Below, in pieces: positions 1 to 5,660 of a DNA stretch of 32,528 nucleotides. A model generated the notes under the pieces. That model did no database searches, had not been told where the DNA came from, and was given only the letters and a program-made list of their open reading frames with translations. The DNA comes from a virus. A program made the position numbers and the translations under genes. The stretch covers positions 1 to 32,528 of the IMG/VR virus record IMGVR_UViG_3300015371_000115; one strand, 5' to 3'. Numbering within the stretch: the stretch's first letter is position 1; each line of letters begins with the position of its first letter.

Positions 1-49
1 CTTATTCCGCCCCGCTTTGTACTTTTTTGACCATCCCCCCTGGTCATCG

Positions 50-370
50 TTAACCACGATGCCAATGATGGGAGGGGTCGAGCGGCATACCGTTCACGTT
101 GAACGCATTAAAGCGAACCTGTCGCTTCGTACTATGCGATCCCTTCTCTCTATGAGATTGGTTATCGCATGTCGGGCATAGGGTACGAAGGTTAGCCAAG
201 GCTAGCTCAAGGTGCGGGTGGGTGGTGCGTGGGTGGATATGATCCACCCTGGCCTGTCCCTTGGCGCTGACGCTGGCGTTGCAGATGGTGCAGCGCCAGC
301 GATCACGCCGAAGCGCAACCAAGCGAAGCGCTCGCCAGCGGGGGGACTGATAGAAGCCACCGGGTTTCAT
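50..370 (-). CDS. HNH endonuclease
   Basis: Predicted HNH nuclease of 106 aa. A CTIC and a CPTC pair form the zinc knuckles, DHIHPR carries the catalytic histidine, and an N-LRTL-CPTC-N-H segment completes the beta-beta-alpha-metal fold. The start ATG at 370 gives MKPGGFYQSP and overlaps the stop of the upstream gene as ATGA; the longer reading frame to 448 would run through that gene. In HK97-type phages such HNH proteins are encoded beside the terminase genes and support DNA packaging. Here the gene is last in the leftward early operon, and the small terminase lies at the opposite edge of the window, which suggests the two join in the circular genome. A role as a free-standing homing nuclease is the alternative. 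Confidence 0.9.
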   Translation of the reverse strand: MKPGGFYQSPRWRALRLVALRRDRWRCTICNASVSAKGQARVDHIHPRTTHPHLELALANLRTLCPTCDNQSHREKGSHSTKRQVRFNAFNVNGMPLDPSHHWHRG

Positions 371-564
371 GATCGGGCTAGGCTCACGAGCCTGATGGCA
401 TGGATACCGAGCATGGCCTTGCACACTTCGCCCGAACGGTCGCGCCATACGACCTCACCCGTCTCGGTATCGGCCATGAGCAGTAAGCCACGCCCTTCGA
501 CGGACGACAGGCTATCCAGCCTGACTGCGGACCATCGAGAAGCGGTCTCGCCCTCGACGCGCAT
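367..564 (-). CDS. small hypothetical protein upstream of HNH
   Basis: A 65-aa protein not recognised as a known family. The central part (LLLMADTETGEVVWRD) looks like a short beta-hairpin-rich fold, and the C-terminus carries a mixed hydrophobic helix. Its TGA overlaps the ATG of the HNH gene by four bases, so the two are probably translated together. No strong SD is seen before the ATG at 564. An approximately 150-bp gap with an inverted repeat separates it from the NusG-like gene. It is called coding because of the coupled overlap. Confidence 0.6.
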   Translation of the reverse strand: MRVEGETASRWSAVRLDSLSSVEGRGLLLMADTETGEVVWRDRSGEVCKAMLGIHAIRLVSLARS

Positions 565-639
565 AGGCTATGCGAGCCATCTAAGTGGTTGATTTGCTGT
601 CATTTGGATTTTGGTGAGATCAGGCATCACCACGCCTTC

Positions 640-682
640 GGCCGGGTCTACCCCGAATCTCTAAAATTCGAAGCACCCGGCC
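640..682. repeat. nested inverted repeat between NusG-like gene and next gene
   Basis: Outer arms GGCCGGGT (640-647) and ACCCGGCC (675-682) enclose inner arms CGAAT (654-658) and ATTCG (666-670). The arms are exact. No T-run follows on either strand, so it is not a standard intrinsic terminator. It lies just downstream of the NusG-like gene in the leftward transcript and could be an RNA processing site, a pause or antitermination element, or a protein-binding palindrome. Confidence 0.45.
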
Positions 683-715
683 AGTTCGTTCTATCGCCCA
701 TTTTGTGCGGATAAG

Positions 716-1216
716 TCAATCCGAAACTACCTGTAGGCGTGTAGTCGATACCGACGTCCGGACCGGCCGGCCGAGCAACATGGTTCGGACGATCGCCTTT
801 CCGTCCTCGCTCAATCCTTCGAGCACGCCGAGAATGCGGGTCCCGAAAGCGTCAATCTCGACCTCGTCGCCGACCGCGAAAAGGCCGGCCGGCCGCGCTT
901 CGTCGAATTCACGGTTACGCTCTCGATCCATGATTAGCGCTATGTCAGCATCGGAGAGATTCGCGGCTATGCCCGGTTGAAGCGTCATCAGCCCGGTTAC
1001 GCTCGATATCGAAACGCTCGGCCAGCCGAACCAATCCTGCACGAAACAGATCCGCAGGAACACCGGCCGGAGCGTCGGGATCGGCCGCCGGTCGCGGCCG
1101 TGCGGATAGGCGAGCGCTCGATAGCGCGGAAAATACGCGCGATATCCGGCGAAGCGGAGCGCCCGTTCGGCCGAGTCCTCGGCGCCGGGATTGGTCTGCG
1201 CGATTACCCATGACAT
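716..1216 (-). CDS. NusG-like transcription elongation/antitermination protein
   Basis: A 166-aa protein with the NusG/RfaH layout. The N-terminal NGN-like part (about 1-85) begins MSWVIAQTNPGAEDSAERAL and contains the FPRYRAL and LRPVFLRICFV stretches that correspond to the FVP/GYLFV region of NusG. A KOW-type beta-barrel (about 114-165) contains VGDEVEIDAFG and a LLGR turn. NusG-family proteins bind the RNA polymerase clamp and modulate pausing and termination. As a phage paralogue in the early operon, it may antiterminate early or late transcripts. It sits next to an alpha-CTD-like gene, with a hairpin terminator between them. The ATG at 1216 keeps the conserved N-terminus. Confidence 0.85.
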   Translation of the reverse strand: MSWVIAQTNPGAEDSAERALRFAGYRAYFPRYRALAYPHGRDRRPIPTLRPVFLRICFVQDWFGWPSVSISSVTGLMTLQPGIAANLSDADIALIMDRERNREFDEARPAGLFAVGDEVEIDAFGTRILGVLEGLSEDGKAIVRTMLLGRPVRTSVSTTRLQVVSD

Positions 1217-1290
1217 TGATTTTCACCGACCCCTACGCTATGTCTTGCATTCTTCCTTTCCTTGTGGATGGAAGGGCATCAACCCCTACT

Positions 1291-1331
1291 AGACCCGGCC
1301 TTCTAGGCGTAGAGAGGCCGGGTCTTTTTTT
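1291..1331 (+). terminator. strong intrinsic terminator on the plus strand
   Basis: Perfect 11-bp stem AGACCCGGCCT (1291-1301) and AGGCCGGGTCT (1315-1325) with a 13-nt loop, followed by a run of seven T (1325-1331) when read rightward. Read leftward, the direction of all genes around it, the hairpin follows an A-run and has no T-run after it. It therefore faces against the annotated genes. A weak promoter-like pair, TTGATT (1216-1221) and TATGTC (1239-1244) with 17-bp spacing, lies upstream on the same strand, so a short plus-strand RNA is possible. Confidence 0.8.
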
Positions 1332-1335
1332 GCCG

Positions 1336-1650
1336 TCATCGAATGATCTGCCCGCAGGTAGGACATCTACGCTTGTTGCCGCGATTGGCTCGGTAGAGAT
1401 TGCGCTGCGCAAGCGCCTCATCTATCGCCCGAAGCGCCTTTCTCCCGAAATTGTCGTAATGCAATAGTTCGGCATCTGTCATCGCCAATAATTGCTCGAA
1501 CGATCTTAATCCGTAGGATTGAAAAACATTGATAATTCGCGCTCTAATCCCGTGTCTATTTTCCGGCTCCGGTATAGAGTGTAAAAATTTATTGAACTCC
1601 GGATCTGGCGGAATCCGTCTATACCAGCCCGCTCCAGGCTCATCGCTCAT
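1336..1650 (-). CDS. stand-alone RNA polymerase alpha-CTD-like protein with zinc half-knuckle
   Basis: 104 aa from the ATG at 1650, which lies two bases after the stop of the upstream gene. Residues about 35-85 align without gaps to the E. coli RpoA C-terminal domain, including the NFGRKALRAIDEAL segment opposite NLGKKSLTEIKDVL. The DNA-contact positions R265, N268, N294, G296 and K298 of RpoA correspond to R38, N41, N67, G69 and K71; S299 is an alanine (A72). A C-terminal CPTC (96-99) could bind zinc alone or with a partner. The N-terminal assembly domain of RpoA is absent, so it cannot replace alpha. It may bind UP-element DNA, sigma or host regulators. The region is AT-richer than its neighbours. 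Confidence 0.75.
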   Translation of the reverse strand: MSDEPGAGWYRRIPPDPEFNKFLHSIPEPENRHGIRARIINVFQSYGLRSFEQLLAMTDAELLHYDNFGRKALRAIDEALAQRNLYRANRGNKRRCPTCGQIIR

Positions 1651-1652
1651 AG

Positions 1653-1835
1653 TCAATGCCAAACCTTCACGACCGGGTGTAGGCATTTCCCGCGGCGCTC
1701 ACAGGCTCGCGGATGCGGACATATCGGCTCGTCATCGCCGGTAAGGTACCACTCGCACAGATCCGGCTTGCAATACCGGCTAAGACCGAAGCCGGATTCC
1801 TCTAGCTCGCCGCATTCGTCCGGATCGAAGTTCAC
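1653..1835 (-). CDS. small cysteine-rich protein
   Basis: 60 aa starting at GTG 1835, which overlaps the upstream TGA as GTGA and is preceded at 6 nt by GGGAGG. The longer ATG-initiated frame at 1880 would overlap the previous gene by 49 bp and is less likely. It has six cysteines (C-GELEE, YCKPDLC, CPHPRACERRGKC) and histidines near the C-terminus, compatible with one or two zinc sites. No family is recognised. It lies between the zinc-ribbon protein and the alpha-CTD-like protein in the early operon. Confidence 0.65.
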   Translation of the reverse strand: MNFDPDECGELEESGFGLSRYCKPDLCEWYLTGDDEPICPHPRACERRGKCLHPVVKVWH

Positions 1836-2101
1836 GAACAGCCTCCCGACGTCGAGCCGCAATCGTGGCAAAGAAGGCATGTCCCGGCGCGGACCATGTT
1901 CGGGCTACCGCAGCTCGCGCAGAACTCGCCGGCCATCGTGTACGGCGGCCGAGCGGTTACGACCGGCGCCGTCGATTGCAACACCGTCCGCGCTACCGGC
2001 GGGCATTCGAGAAAGCCGGCTTTGTTCGGGAGCAAGCAAACACACTCGCGGATCGAGCTGCCGTGTAGCCGCGCGCAATGGCTCTCCGAGACGTACATCA
2101 T
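1832..2101 (-). CDS. zinc-ribbon protein
   Basis: 89 aa. The C-terminal 33 residues contain CASCG followed 11 residues later by CLLCHDCG, a four-cysteine ribbon like the one at the C-terminus of class II (NrdJ) ribonucleotide reductases and other phage zinc-ribbon proteins. The N-terminal half holds further scattered Cys and His residues and matches nothing recognised. The ATG at 2101 overlaps the upstream TGA, and a GGAG lies 9 nt upstream. No reductase gene is seen in the window, so the ribbon is presumably free-standing. It could bind nucleic acid or a host protein. Confidence 0.65.
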   Translation of the reverse strand: MMYVSESHCARLHGSSIRECVCLLPNKAGFLECPPVARTVLQSTAPVVTARPPYTMAGEFCASCGSPNMVRAGTCLLCHDCGSTSGGCS

Positions 2102-2307
2102 GGCAATAGCTCCAACTGAACCTCGCGCTTCACCCGCAATTCCCGGCGCTGCCGGTCGTTTAGTAGCGCATGGTCGATGACGGTCGCATCATCCAGCATG
2201 TCCGCGAATGCTTGGTCCGTCGCGGCCGTGTCGATCCGGCGGGAGGCGAAGATAACCTTCGCGTCGCGGATCGCGGCCTCATAGGCCCTCGCCCATTCCG
2301 AAGTCAT
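2098..2307 (-). CDS. hypothetical helical protein
   Basis: A 69-aa protein that appears mostly alpha-helical and charged (MTSEWARAYEAAIRDAK near the start, RQRRELRVKREVQLELLP at the end). No domain is recognised. It overlaps both neighbours by four bases as ATGA, which supports real translation within the polycistronic message. Its function cannot be assigned. Confidence 0.6.
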   Translation of the reverse strand: MTSEWARAYEAAIRDAKVIFASRRIDTAATDQAFADMLDDATVIDHALLNDRQRRELRVKREVQLELLP

Positions 2308-2531
2308 GTCCCGAGCCTCCGCGACGCTTCGAGCATGGCCGCCATAGCGCCAGCGGCTCGTTCCTCGCTATCGAGCGGGAGTGTCACCGGCAAATCTTTG
2401 TGACACGGGCAGGTTCGGACAACGAACCATCCGGCGGGGGTATAGCGGACGTAACATCCGCCCGGTAGCCGGCCGCCCATTTTCGGCCGCCACTTCACTT
2501 CGAGCCAGCAGGCCGCGTTGTGGCCGGTCAT
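2304..2531 (-). CDS. hypothetical protein
   Basis: 75 aa from the ATG at 2531 (MTGHNAACWLEVKWRPKMGG). The longer frame to 2879 would run antisense-like through the VRR-NUC gene in another frame and has a random-looking arginine/proline-rich N-terminus, so it is trimmed. The core GCYVRYTPAGWFVVRTCPCH looks like a short beta-sheet with a CPCH that might bind metal. The C-terminus is an alanine-rich helix. No family is recognised. It is preceded within two bases by the stop of the small membrane protein and overlaps the next gene by four bases. Confidence 0.6.
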   Translation of the reverse strand: MTGHNAACWLEVKWRPKMGGRLPGGCYVRYTPAGWFVVRTCPCHKDLPVTLPLDSEERAAGAMAAMLEASRRLGT

Positions 2532-2533
2532 TG

Positions 2534-2686
2534 CTACACTACTCGGCCGAACAGCATCGATGCGATCAGGAACGCGAGCGCGAGCCAGCCGAACCGGACA
2601 TGGAACGGGCCGGCCGGCAAGGTATCGGTGAAGGTGGCGACGATCGCGAAGACGAACGCGAAGGCGAGCAGGATTAGTGTCAGCAT
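2534..2686 (-). CDS. 50-aa membrane protein with two predicted helices
   Basis: A short gene starting at ATG 2686 behind a clear SD, AGGAGG, with 8 nt to the start. Its start overlaps the end of the VRR-NUC gene and its stop is two bases before the next gene's start, the spacing seen throughout this operon. The protein is two hydrophobic helices (MLTLILLAFAFVFAIVATF and LALAFLIASMLF) joined by a short loop. The function is unknown. A small early membrane protein could serve superinfection exclusion or membrane targeting. Its position in the early operon argues against a holin. Confidence 0.65.
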   Translation of the reverse strand: MLTLILLAFAFVFAIVATFTDTLPAGPFHVRFGWLALAFLIASMLFGRVV

Positions 2687-3117
2687 TGCTTGACCCTCCT
2701 ACGACATGGGATCTCCCATTGCTCGATCTGGTTGAGAACTTCATCGACCGAGTGACAGACGGCGATGCCGCGGACCGCGCCGGTCTCGCATAGCTTCGGA
2801 AATATCTCGGTCTGGCCGGCGAGAATACGCGGCGCGCCACGCTTGGTGCGGACGGTACGGGTCTCGGACAATCGCCCACCCGGCCGCTTCAATTCGATCA
2901 GCCAGACGCCGCGGTAGAGGATCCACAGGTCCGGTAGTCCGCGCTTCAATCCGATCCGGATATGCCGCGCCGCTTGTTGCGGTGACAGAATACTCGCGCC
3001 GGCCGGATAGCTGAACCAGAAGGCCGGTGGCAGCAACATCGTATCGAGCGCCGCCGCGCAAGCTTCGTGAATATCCCGCTCTAGCGGCTCCGGTGCGGAC
3101 AAGCGGAACGGCGGCAT
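2680..3117 (-). CDS. VRR-NUC domain nuclease
   Basis: 145 aa with the PD-(D/E)XK variant seen in VRR-NUC proteins: a conserved N-terminal glutamate (E14 in LERDIHEAC), GLKRGLPDLW (59-65) carrying the catalytic aspartate D63, and LIELKRPGGRLSE (73-85) carrying E75 and K77. VRR-NUC nucleases in phages are usually short, single-domain enzymes that act on branched or replicating DNA, often beside replication genes. It starts at ATG 3117, one base after the stop of the GapR-like gene. The role here is likely Holliday-junction or replication-intermediate processing; substrate specificity cannot be read from sequence. Confidence 0.85.
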   Translation of the reverse strand: MPPFRLSAPEPLERDIHEACAAALDTMLLPPAFWFSYPAGASILSPQQAARHIRIGLKRGLPDLWILYRGVWLIELKRPGGRLSETRTVRTKRGAPRILAGQTEIFPKLCETGAVRGIAVCHSVDEVLNQIEQWEIPCRRRVKQC

Positions 3118-3120
3118 CGC

Positions 3121-3552
3121 TCACCGTAGGTCCGCGCGATCCTGCCAGGACATATCGATCGCGTCCTGTGCGGCCTTCATGGCGTCGGCGATCCGGTCCG
3201 TCTTGCGCGGCCGGCCGCGGCGTCTCGGCTCGCCGATCGGTTGCTCGGCGAACGGTCTCGGCCGTTCCATAGCCGCCTCGCCGAGCGGCGTATCCGCGAG
3301 CATGCCGAGGGCGCGCCGGTAAGCGTCGAGCTTGGCATAGCGAGCCGAGCGCGCTTCCGCATCGGTTCGATGTTCCTTCACGATCTCTCGCAACAGGGTC
3401 GTGTCGAAGCCGGCATCCTTCGCTTCGGCATACACCTCGCGGATCAATCCGCTAATCTCATCGCGGTTGTCGTGAAGATCGGAGACCCGCGCCACGTACT
3501 GCCGCAGCGCTTCCCGCTCGATCATGCCGCCGTCGTTGTCACCATCAGCCAT
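3121..3552 (-). CDS. GapR-like (DUF2312) DNA-binding protein with AT-hook tail
   Basis: 143 aa from ATG 3552, which has GGAGGGG six bases upstream and overlaps the previous gene by eight bases. Residues about 15-90 match the GapR/DUF2312 fold: LRQYVARVSDLHDNRDEISG, then IREVYAEAKDAGFDTTLLRE, ending in a helix with YRRALGMLADTPLGEAAM. GapR is an alphaproteobacterial nucleoid protein that clamps overtwisted DNA ahead of replication forks and RNA polymerase. Unlike the host protein, this copy carries a C-terminal extension with RRRGRPRK, an AT-hook. It may coat phage DNA, assist replication, or compete with host GapR. Confidence 0.85.
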   Translation of the reverse strand: MADGDNDGGMIEREALRQYVARVSDLHDNRDEISGLIREVYAEAKDAGFDTTLLREIVKEHRTDAEARSARYAKLDAYRRALGMLADTPLGEAAMERPRPFAEQPIGEPRRRGRPRKTDRIADAMKAAQDAIDMSWQDRADLR

Positions 3553-3772
3553 TCGCGCCCCCTCCATTAAGCCGCGCCGGTACTGCGACATCGAGCAATG
3601 GGATTGTGCGCTCGACGTTGCGCGGCAGTCCGTTCACCAAGTTCGACCGGACCGCAATGCACTGTAGTCCGTTGCTCGTCGTGTAGCCGATCCGCGCGCC
3701 GACGTCGTAGCCGCGGCTTCGCCAGTAGAGCGTCACCTTTTCGAGACATTCCTGTTCCACGGCGATCGTCAT
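3545..3772 (-). CDS. small conserved-looking hypothetical protein
   Basis: 75 aa. The stretch KVTLYWRSRGYDVGARIGYT followed by CIAVRSNLVNGLPRN resembles small proteins often seen in Hyphomicrobiales, but no function is known to me. A single alpha helix is predicted near the N-terminus and strands follow. It starts at ATG 3772, eight bases after the antirepressor stop, and runs into the GapR-like gene start. Confidence 0.65.
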   Translation of the reverse strand: MTIAVEQECLEKVTLYWRSRGYDVGARIGYTTSNGLQCIAVRSNLVNGLPRNVERTIPLLDVAVPARLNGGGANG

Positions 3773-3780
3773 TCTTCGCC

Positions 3781-4503
3781 TCAGTGTTTTGGTGGGTTCG
3801 GCGGACCGTTAACCGGAGGGCGCGGACTAACCAACATCGGCCGGACTAGCCGATAAACGTACTGGCCCATCTCATCGAGTTTCGAAGCTATGGCGTCGAA
3901 AGCACGCAGAATTTGTTCGTCTCGGACCGCCGCCGCATCGAGCGTTTGGCGCAGCAGTAGGAATGCCGCTCTAATCCCGTCGAGCTTTTGCCCGCCCAGG
4001 TCCGCGAGTAGGCTATGGAGACGGTCAATATCGGCCTTCGTCGCCGGCCGATTATCCGGCGGCGCCGCCGTTACACCATCGCCAATCGGTAGCGCGGTCT
4101 CGTCGCCGAATAGGTCCGCCTGCAACAAGGTGGCAGTGAAGTCCGGATTGACCGCGAAACCATGCACAAAGTAGTCGCGGAGCGCGTAGCCGGCCTGCTT
4201 CCGGAAGTCATTTAAAAGAGGATGCGTCTCTTTATTTTGGACACGTGATGGGACTAGGGTAGCTGCCCACAAGTGAAACACATCGAGTGACAGGCAAAGC
4301 ATTTGTTGCGGACCGCCTGGTGAAGGTAGCGTCATAATAACGCTACCTTGGTCAAGTACGGGATCGCGGTGTATACGGCGTTGCTGGCCGTCTCGATCGA
4401 TCCCAAACACATCGCATACAGGCTTTATCGGGACGACAATACCGGTGCCGGTTTTGACGCCGAGAAAGGTTACGCCCAGGAACTTAATTTCGAACACTTG
4501 CAC
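3781..4503 (-). CDS. phage antirepressor, P22 AR N-terminal domain
   Basis: About 240 aa. The N-terminal ~120 residues match the P22 antirepressor N domain: VPIKPVCDVFGIDRDGQQRR, RIHRDPVL, and a LSLDVFHLWAATL stretch. The C-terminal half is helical and contains ATKADIDRLHSLLADLGG and a Q/E-rich helix, presumably for oligomerisation. Antirepressors inactivate the prophage repressor, or act as Rha/Ant-type regulators. The start is uncertain: ATG 4518 lies inside the SD-like GGGAGGGG, so GTG 4503 or GTG 4497 behind that SD is preferred. It sits directly after the DUF1376 gene. Confidence 0.8.
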   Translation of the reverse strand: MQVFEIKFLGVTFLGVKTGTGIVVPIKPVCDVFGIDRDGQQRRIHRDPVLDQGSVIMTLPSPGGPQQMLCLSLDVFHLWAATLVPSRVQNKETHPLLNDFRKQAGYALRDYFVHGFAVNPDFTATLLQADLFGDETALPIGDGVTAAPPDNRPATKADIDRLHSLLADLGGQKLDGIRAAFLLLRQTLDAAAVRDEQILRAFDAIASKLDEMGQYVYRLVRPMLVSPRPPVNGPPNPPKH

Positions 4504-4505
4504 GC

Positions 4506-5204
4506 TTACCCCTCCCATCGTTGCGCGCGCATTTTTTGGTCGAGATTGTCGAGCCACCATTGCGCGGAGTGTTCCGCATCCAACCCGGTGAGGCCGGCGA
4601 TCGCTGATTGACGCTGGCGTTCGTTCATTGTGGCGTGTGCGTACCGCATGAGCTTCTGGACGAGCTGCGCCTTCTTCACCTCCGCTAAAGGCGCCGAAGG
4701 CGCAGGGGAGCGAAGCGACCCACTAGGATCGTCACCAATCTCTTTTTGAGAGTAATCGACATGGTTCAAAGGGGCACCTACGGTGCCTCTATCTGGATTG
4801 CTTGCCTTTCGCTTGGGACTTCGCTCTAGCGAAGCGCTACCATTTAATGCGCCATTCCCGCGACTATTCAGCGCCTTAGATCGGCCACCGAGCGCGCCGT
4901 TTTCACGATTCTTGGTTATCTTTTTTTGTACCCTCACCCACTCATTTTCGAGCCGCTTTTGATGCCAGTAACCGTCACCTATGGAGAAGAACGGGATAAG
5001 TACCGGCCGGAGATTGCGCCACCGGGTTGGCGACGCGCGGCAGATACGCCGAAGCATGGTGTCGTTGTCAGGCAATGCGCGGCCATTGTTCCGCCACGTT
5101 GCCAGGAGCAGGAGGCAATAGGCGCCGAACTCCTCTGTGGATAAATGGAGCGTGTCACCGAGCAGCGCATCGGTAAAGACCGGCATAACCGGCGCTTGGC
5201 TCAT
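4506..5204 (-). CDS. DUF1376 (YdaU-type) replication-associated protein
   Basis: About 232 aa from ATG 5204. The N-terminal ~90 residues match DUF1376: MPVFTDALLGDTLHLSTEEF, GAYCLLLLATWRNN, then a winged-helix-like part with LRRICRASPTRWRNLRPVL. The middle is low-complexity and charged, and the last 60 residues are helical. DUF1376 proteins occur in phage replication regions, often at the place of a DnaT/O-like initiator, but no biochemical role is established. It is the first gene of the leftward early operon, directly after the operator region. Initiation at 5306 (MKGGFKL) is possible but lies within the candidate promoter. Confidence 0.8.
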   Translation of the reverse strand: MSQAPVMPVFTDALLGDTLHLSTEEFGAYCLLLLATWRNNGRALPDNDTMLRRICRASPTRWRNLRPVLIPFFSIGDGYWHQKRLENEWVRVQKKITKNRENGALGGRSKALNSRGNGALNGSASLERSPKRKASNPDRGTVGAPLNHVDYSQKEIGDDPSGSLRSPAPSAPLAEVKKAQLVQKLMRYAHATMNERQRQSAIAGLTGLDAEHSAQWWLDNLDQKMRAQRWEG

Positions 5205-5285
5205 CGCTCGCACAGGATAGCTAGTTGTCCGCAATCCCCCGGCATCACCCCCTCTTATTTTTCGAAACGCGGGAAAGACACGGGC

Positions 5286-5314
5286 TAGCTTAAACCCGCC
5301 TTTCACTTCGTCAA
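5286..5314 (-). promoter_or_regulatory. candidate leftward early promoter
   Basis: Read on the minus strand, TTGACG (5314-5309) is followed after 17 bp by AAGCTA (5291-5286), or after 16 bp by TAAGCT. The -35 box is part of a degenerate copy of the 13-bp palindrome found upstream (5302-5314, TTCACTTCGTCAA), so a repressor bound there would block polymerase. The predicted transcript would start about 75 nt before the DUF1376 ATG at 5204. The -10 element is weak. Confidence 0.4.
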
Positions 5315-5336
5315 TGGCAGATTTGCGTCGGCGTTA

Positions 5337-5349
5337 TTCACGCCGTGAA
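5337..5349. promoter_or_regulatory. operator palindrome 1
   Basis: Perfect 13-bp palindrome TTCACGCCGTGAA with a single central base. It is one of several copies in the gene-free region between divergent operons. The size and half-site (TTCACG) suit a dimeric HTH repressor such as the protein encoded at 5661. Confidence 0.75.
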
Positions 5350-5384
5350 CACTTCAATGCTCACCGATACTTACGGCCGAAACT

Positions 5385-5397
5385 TTCACGGCGTGAA
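5385..5397. promoter_or_regulatory. operator palindrome 2
   Basis: Perfect 13-bp palindrome TTCACGGCGTGAA. It is the same as palindrome 1 except for the central base, and its centre is 48 bp away. Confidence 0.75.
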
Positions 5398-5455
5398 CAA
5401 TTTGCCGGAATGCGCCTCGTATGGGGATAACTTACGTTCCGTAAAATTCGAATTT

Positions 5456-5468
5456 TTCACAGTGTGCA
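5456..5468. promoter_or_regulatory. weaker operator copy 3
   Basis: TTCACAGTGTGCA is palindromic with one mismatch and shares the TTCAC half-site start with the other copies. It could be a lower-affinity site. A related 13-bp palindrome-like sequence, TTACGTTCCGTAA, lies at 5432-5444. Confidence 0.4.
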
Positions 5469-5520
5469 CAGGTATCTTCCGAAGTCATTGCTACGTCACA
5501 TTTTCGTCAAATTTAGCCTG

Positions 5521-5533
5521 TTCACGCCATGAA
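5521..5533. promoter_or_regulatory. operator palindrome 4
   Basis: TTCACGCCATGAA differs from the perfect palindrome by one base. It lies about 40 bp upstream of a TTGACA box, on the side of the rightward operon. An ATG inside it (5529) opens the same frame as the HTH gene, but it has no SD and is not used as the start here. Confidence 0.65.
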
Positions 5534-5561
5534 CATCCGGCCGACCAATGCCTTATCGACG

Positions 5562-5590
5562 TTGACACCCCCCGATTCGGCCATCACGCT
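5562..5590 (+). promoter_or_regulatory. candidate rightward promoter for HTH gene
   Basis: TTGACA (5562-5567) is a consensus -35 element. With 17-bp spacing the -10 position reads CACGCT (5585-5590), which is poor, so the -10 assignment is uncertain. Transcription from here would give a leader of about 60-70 nt before ATG 5661. Confidence 0.35.
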
Positions 5591-5660
5591 TCCCTTCGAC
5601 CGAACTACGCGGGAGGGTACTAAGCTCAAAAAAATCCCCGAACGTGAACAGGAGGGGTTG

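Noticed and set aside
1-49. Possible intrinsic terminator beyond the HNH gene
   Set aside because: TGACCA and TGGTCA form only a six-pair stem, and in the leftward direction it is followed by A and not T residues.
2532-2879. 116-residue N-terminal extension of the gene ending at 2304
   Set aside because: It is out of frame over the VRR-NUC gene and the small membrane gene, with arginine-rich random composition; ATG 2531 gives a compact gene with correct spacing.
2741-3124. 127-aa minus-strand frame over the VRR-NUC gene
   Set aside because: No family pattern and low-complexity arginine/alanine content, whereas the overlapping frame carries the complete nuclease motifs.
5307-5660. Replication origin made of iterons
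   Set aside because: The repeats are palindromic operator-like and irregularly spaced and overlap promoter elements; no initiator protein gene of the iteron-binding type is seen.
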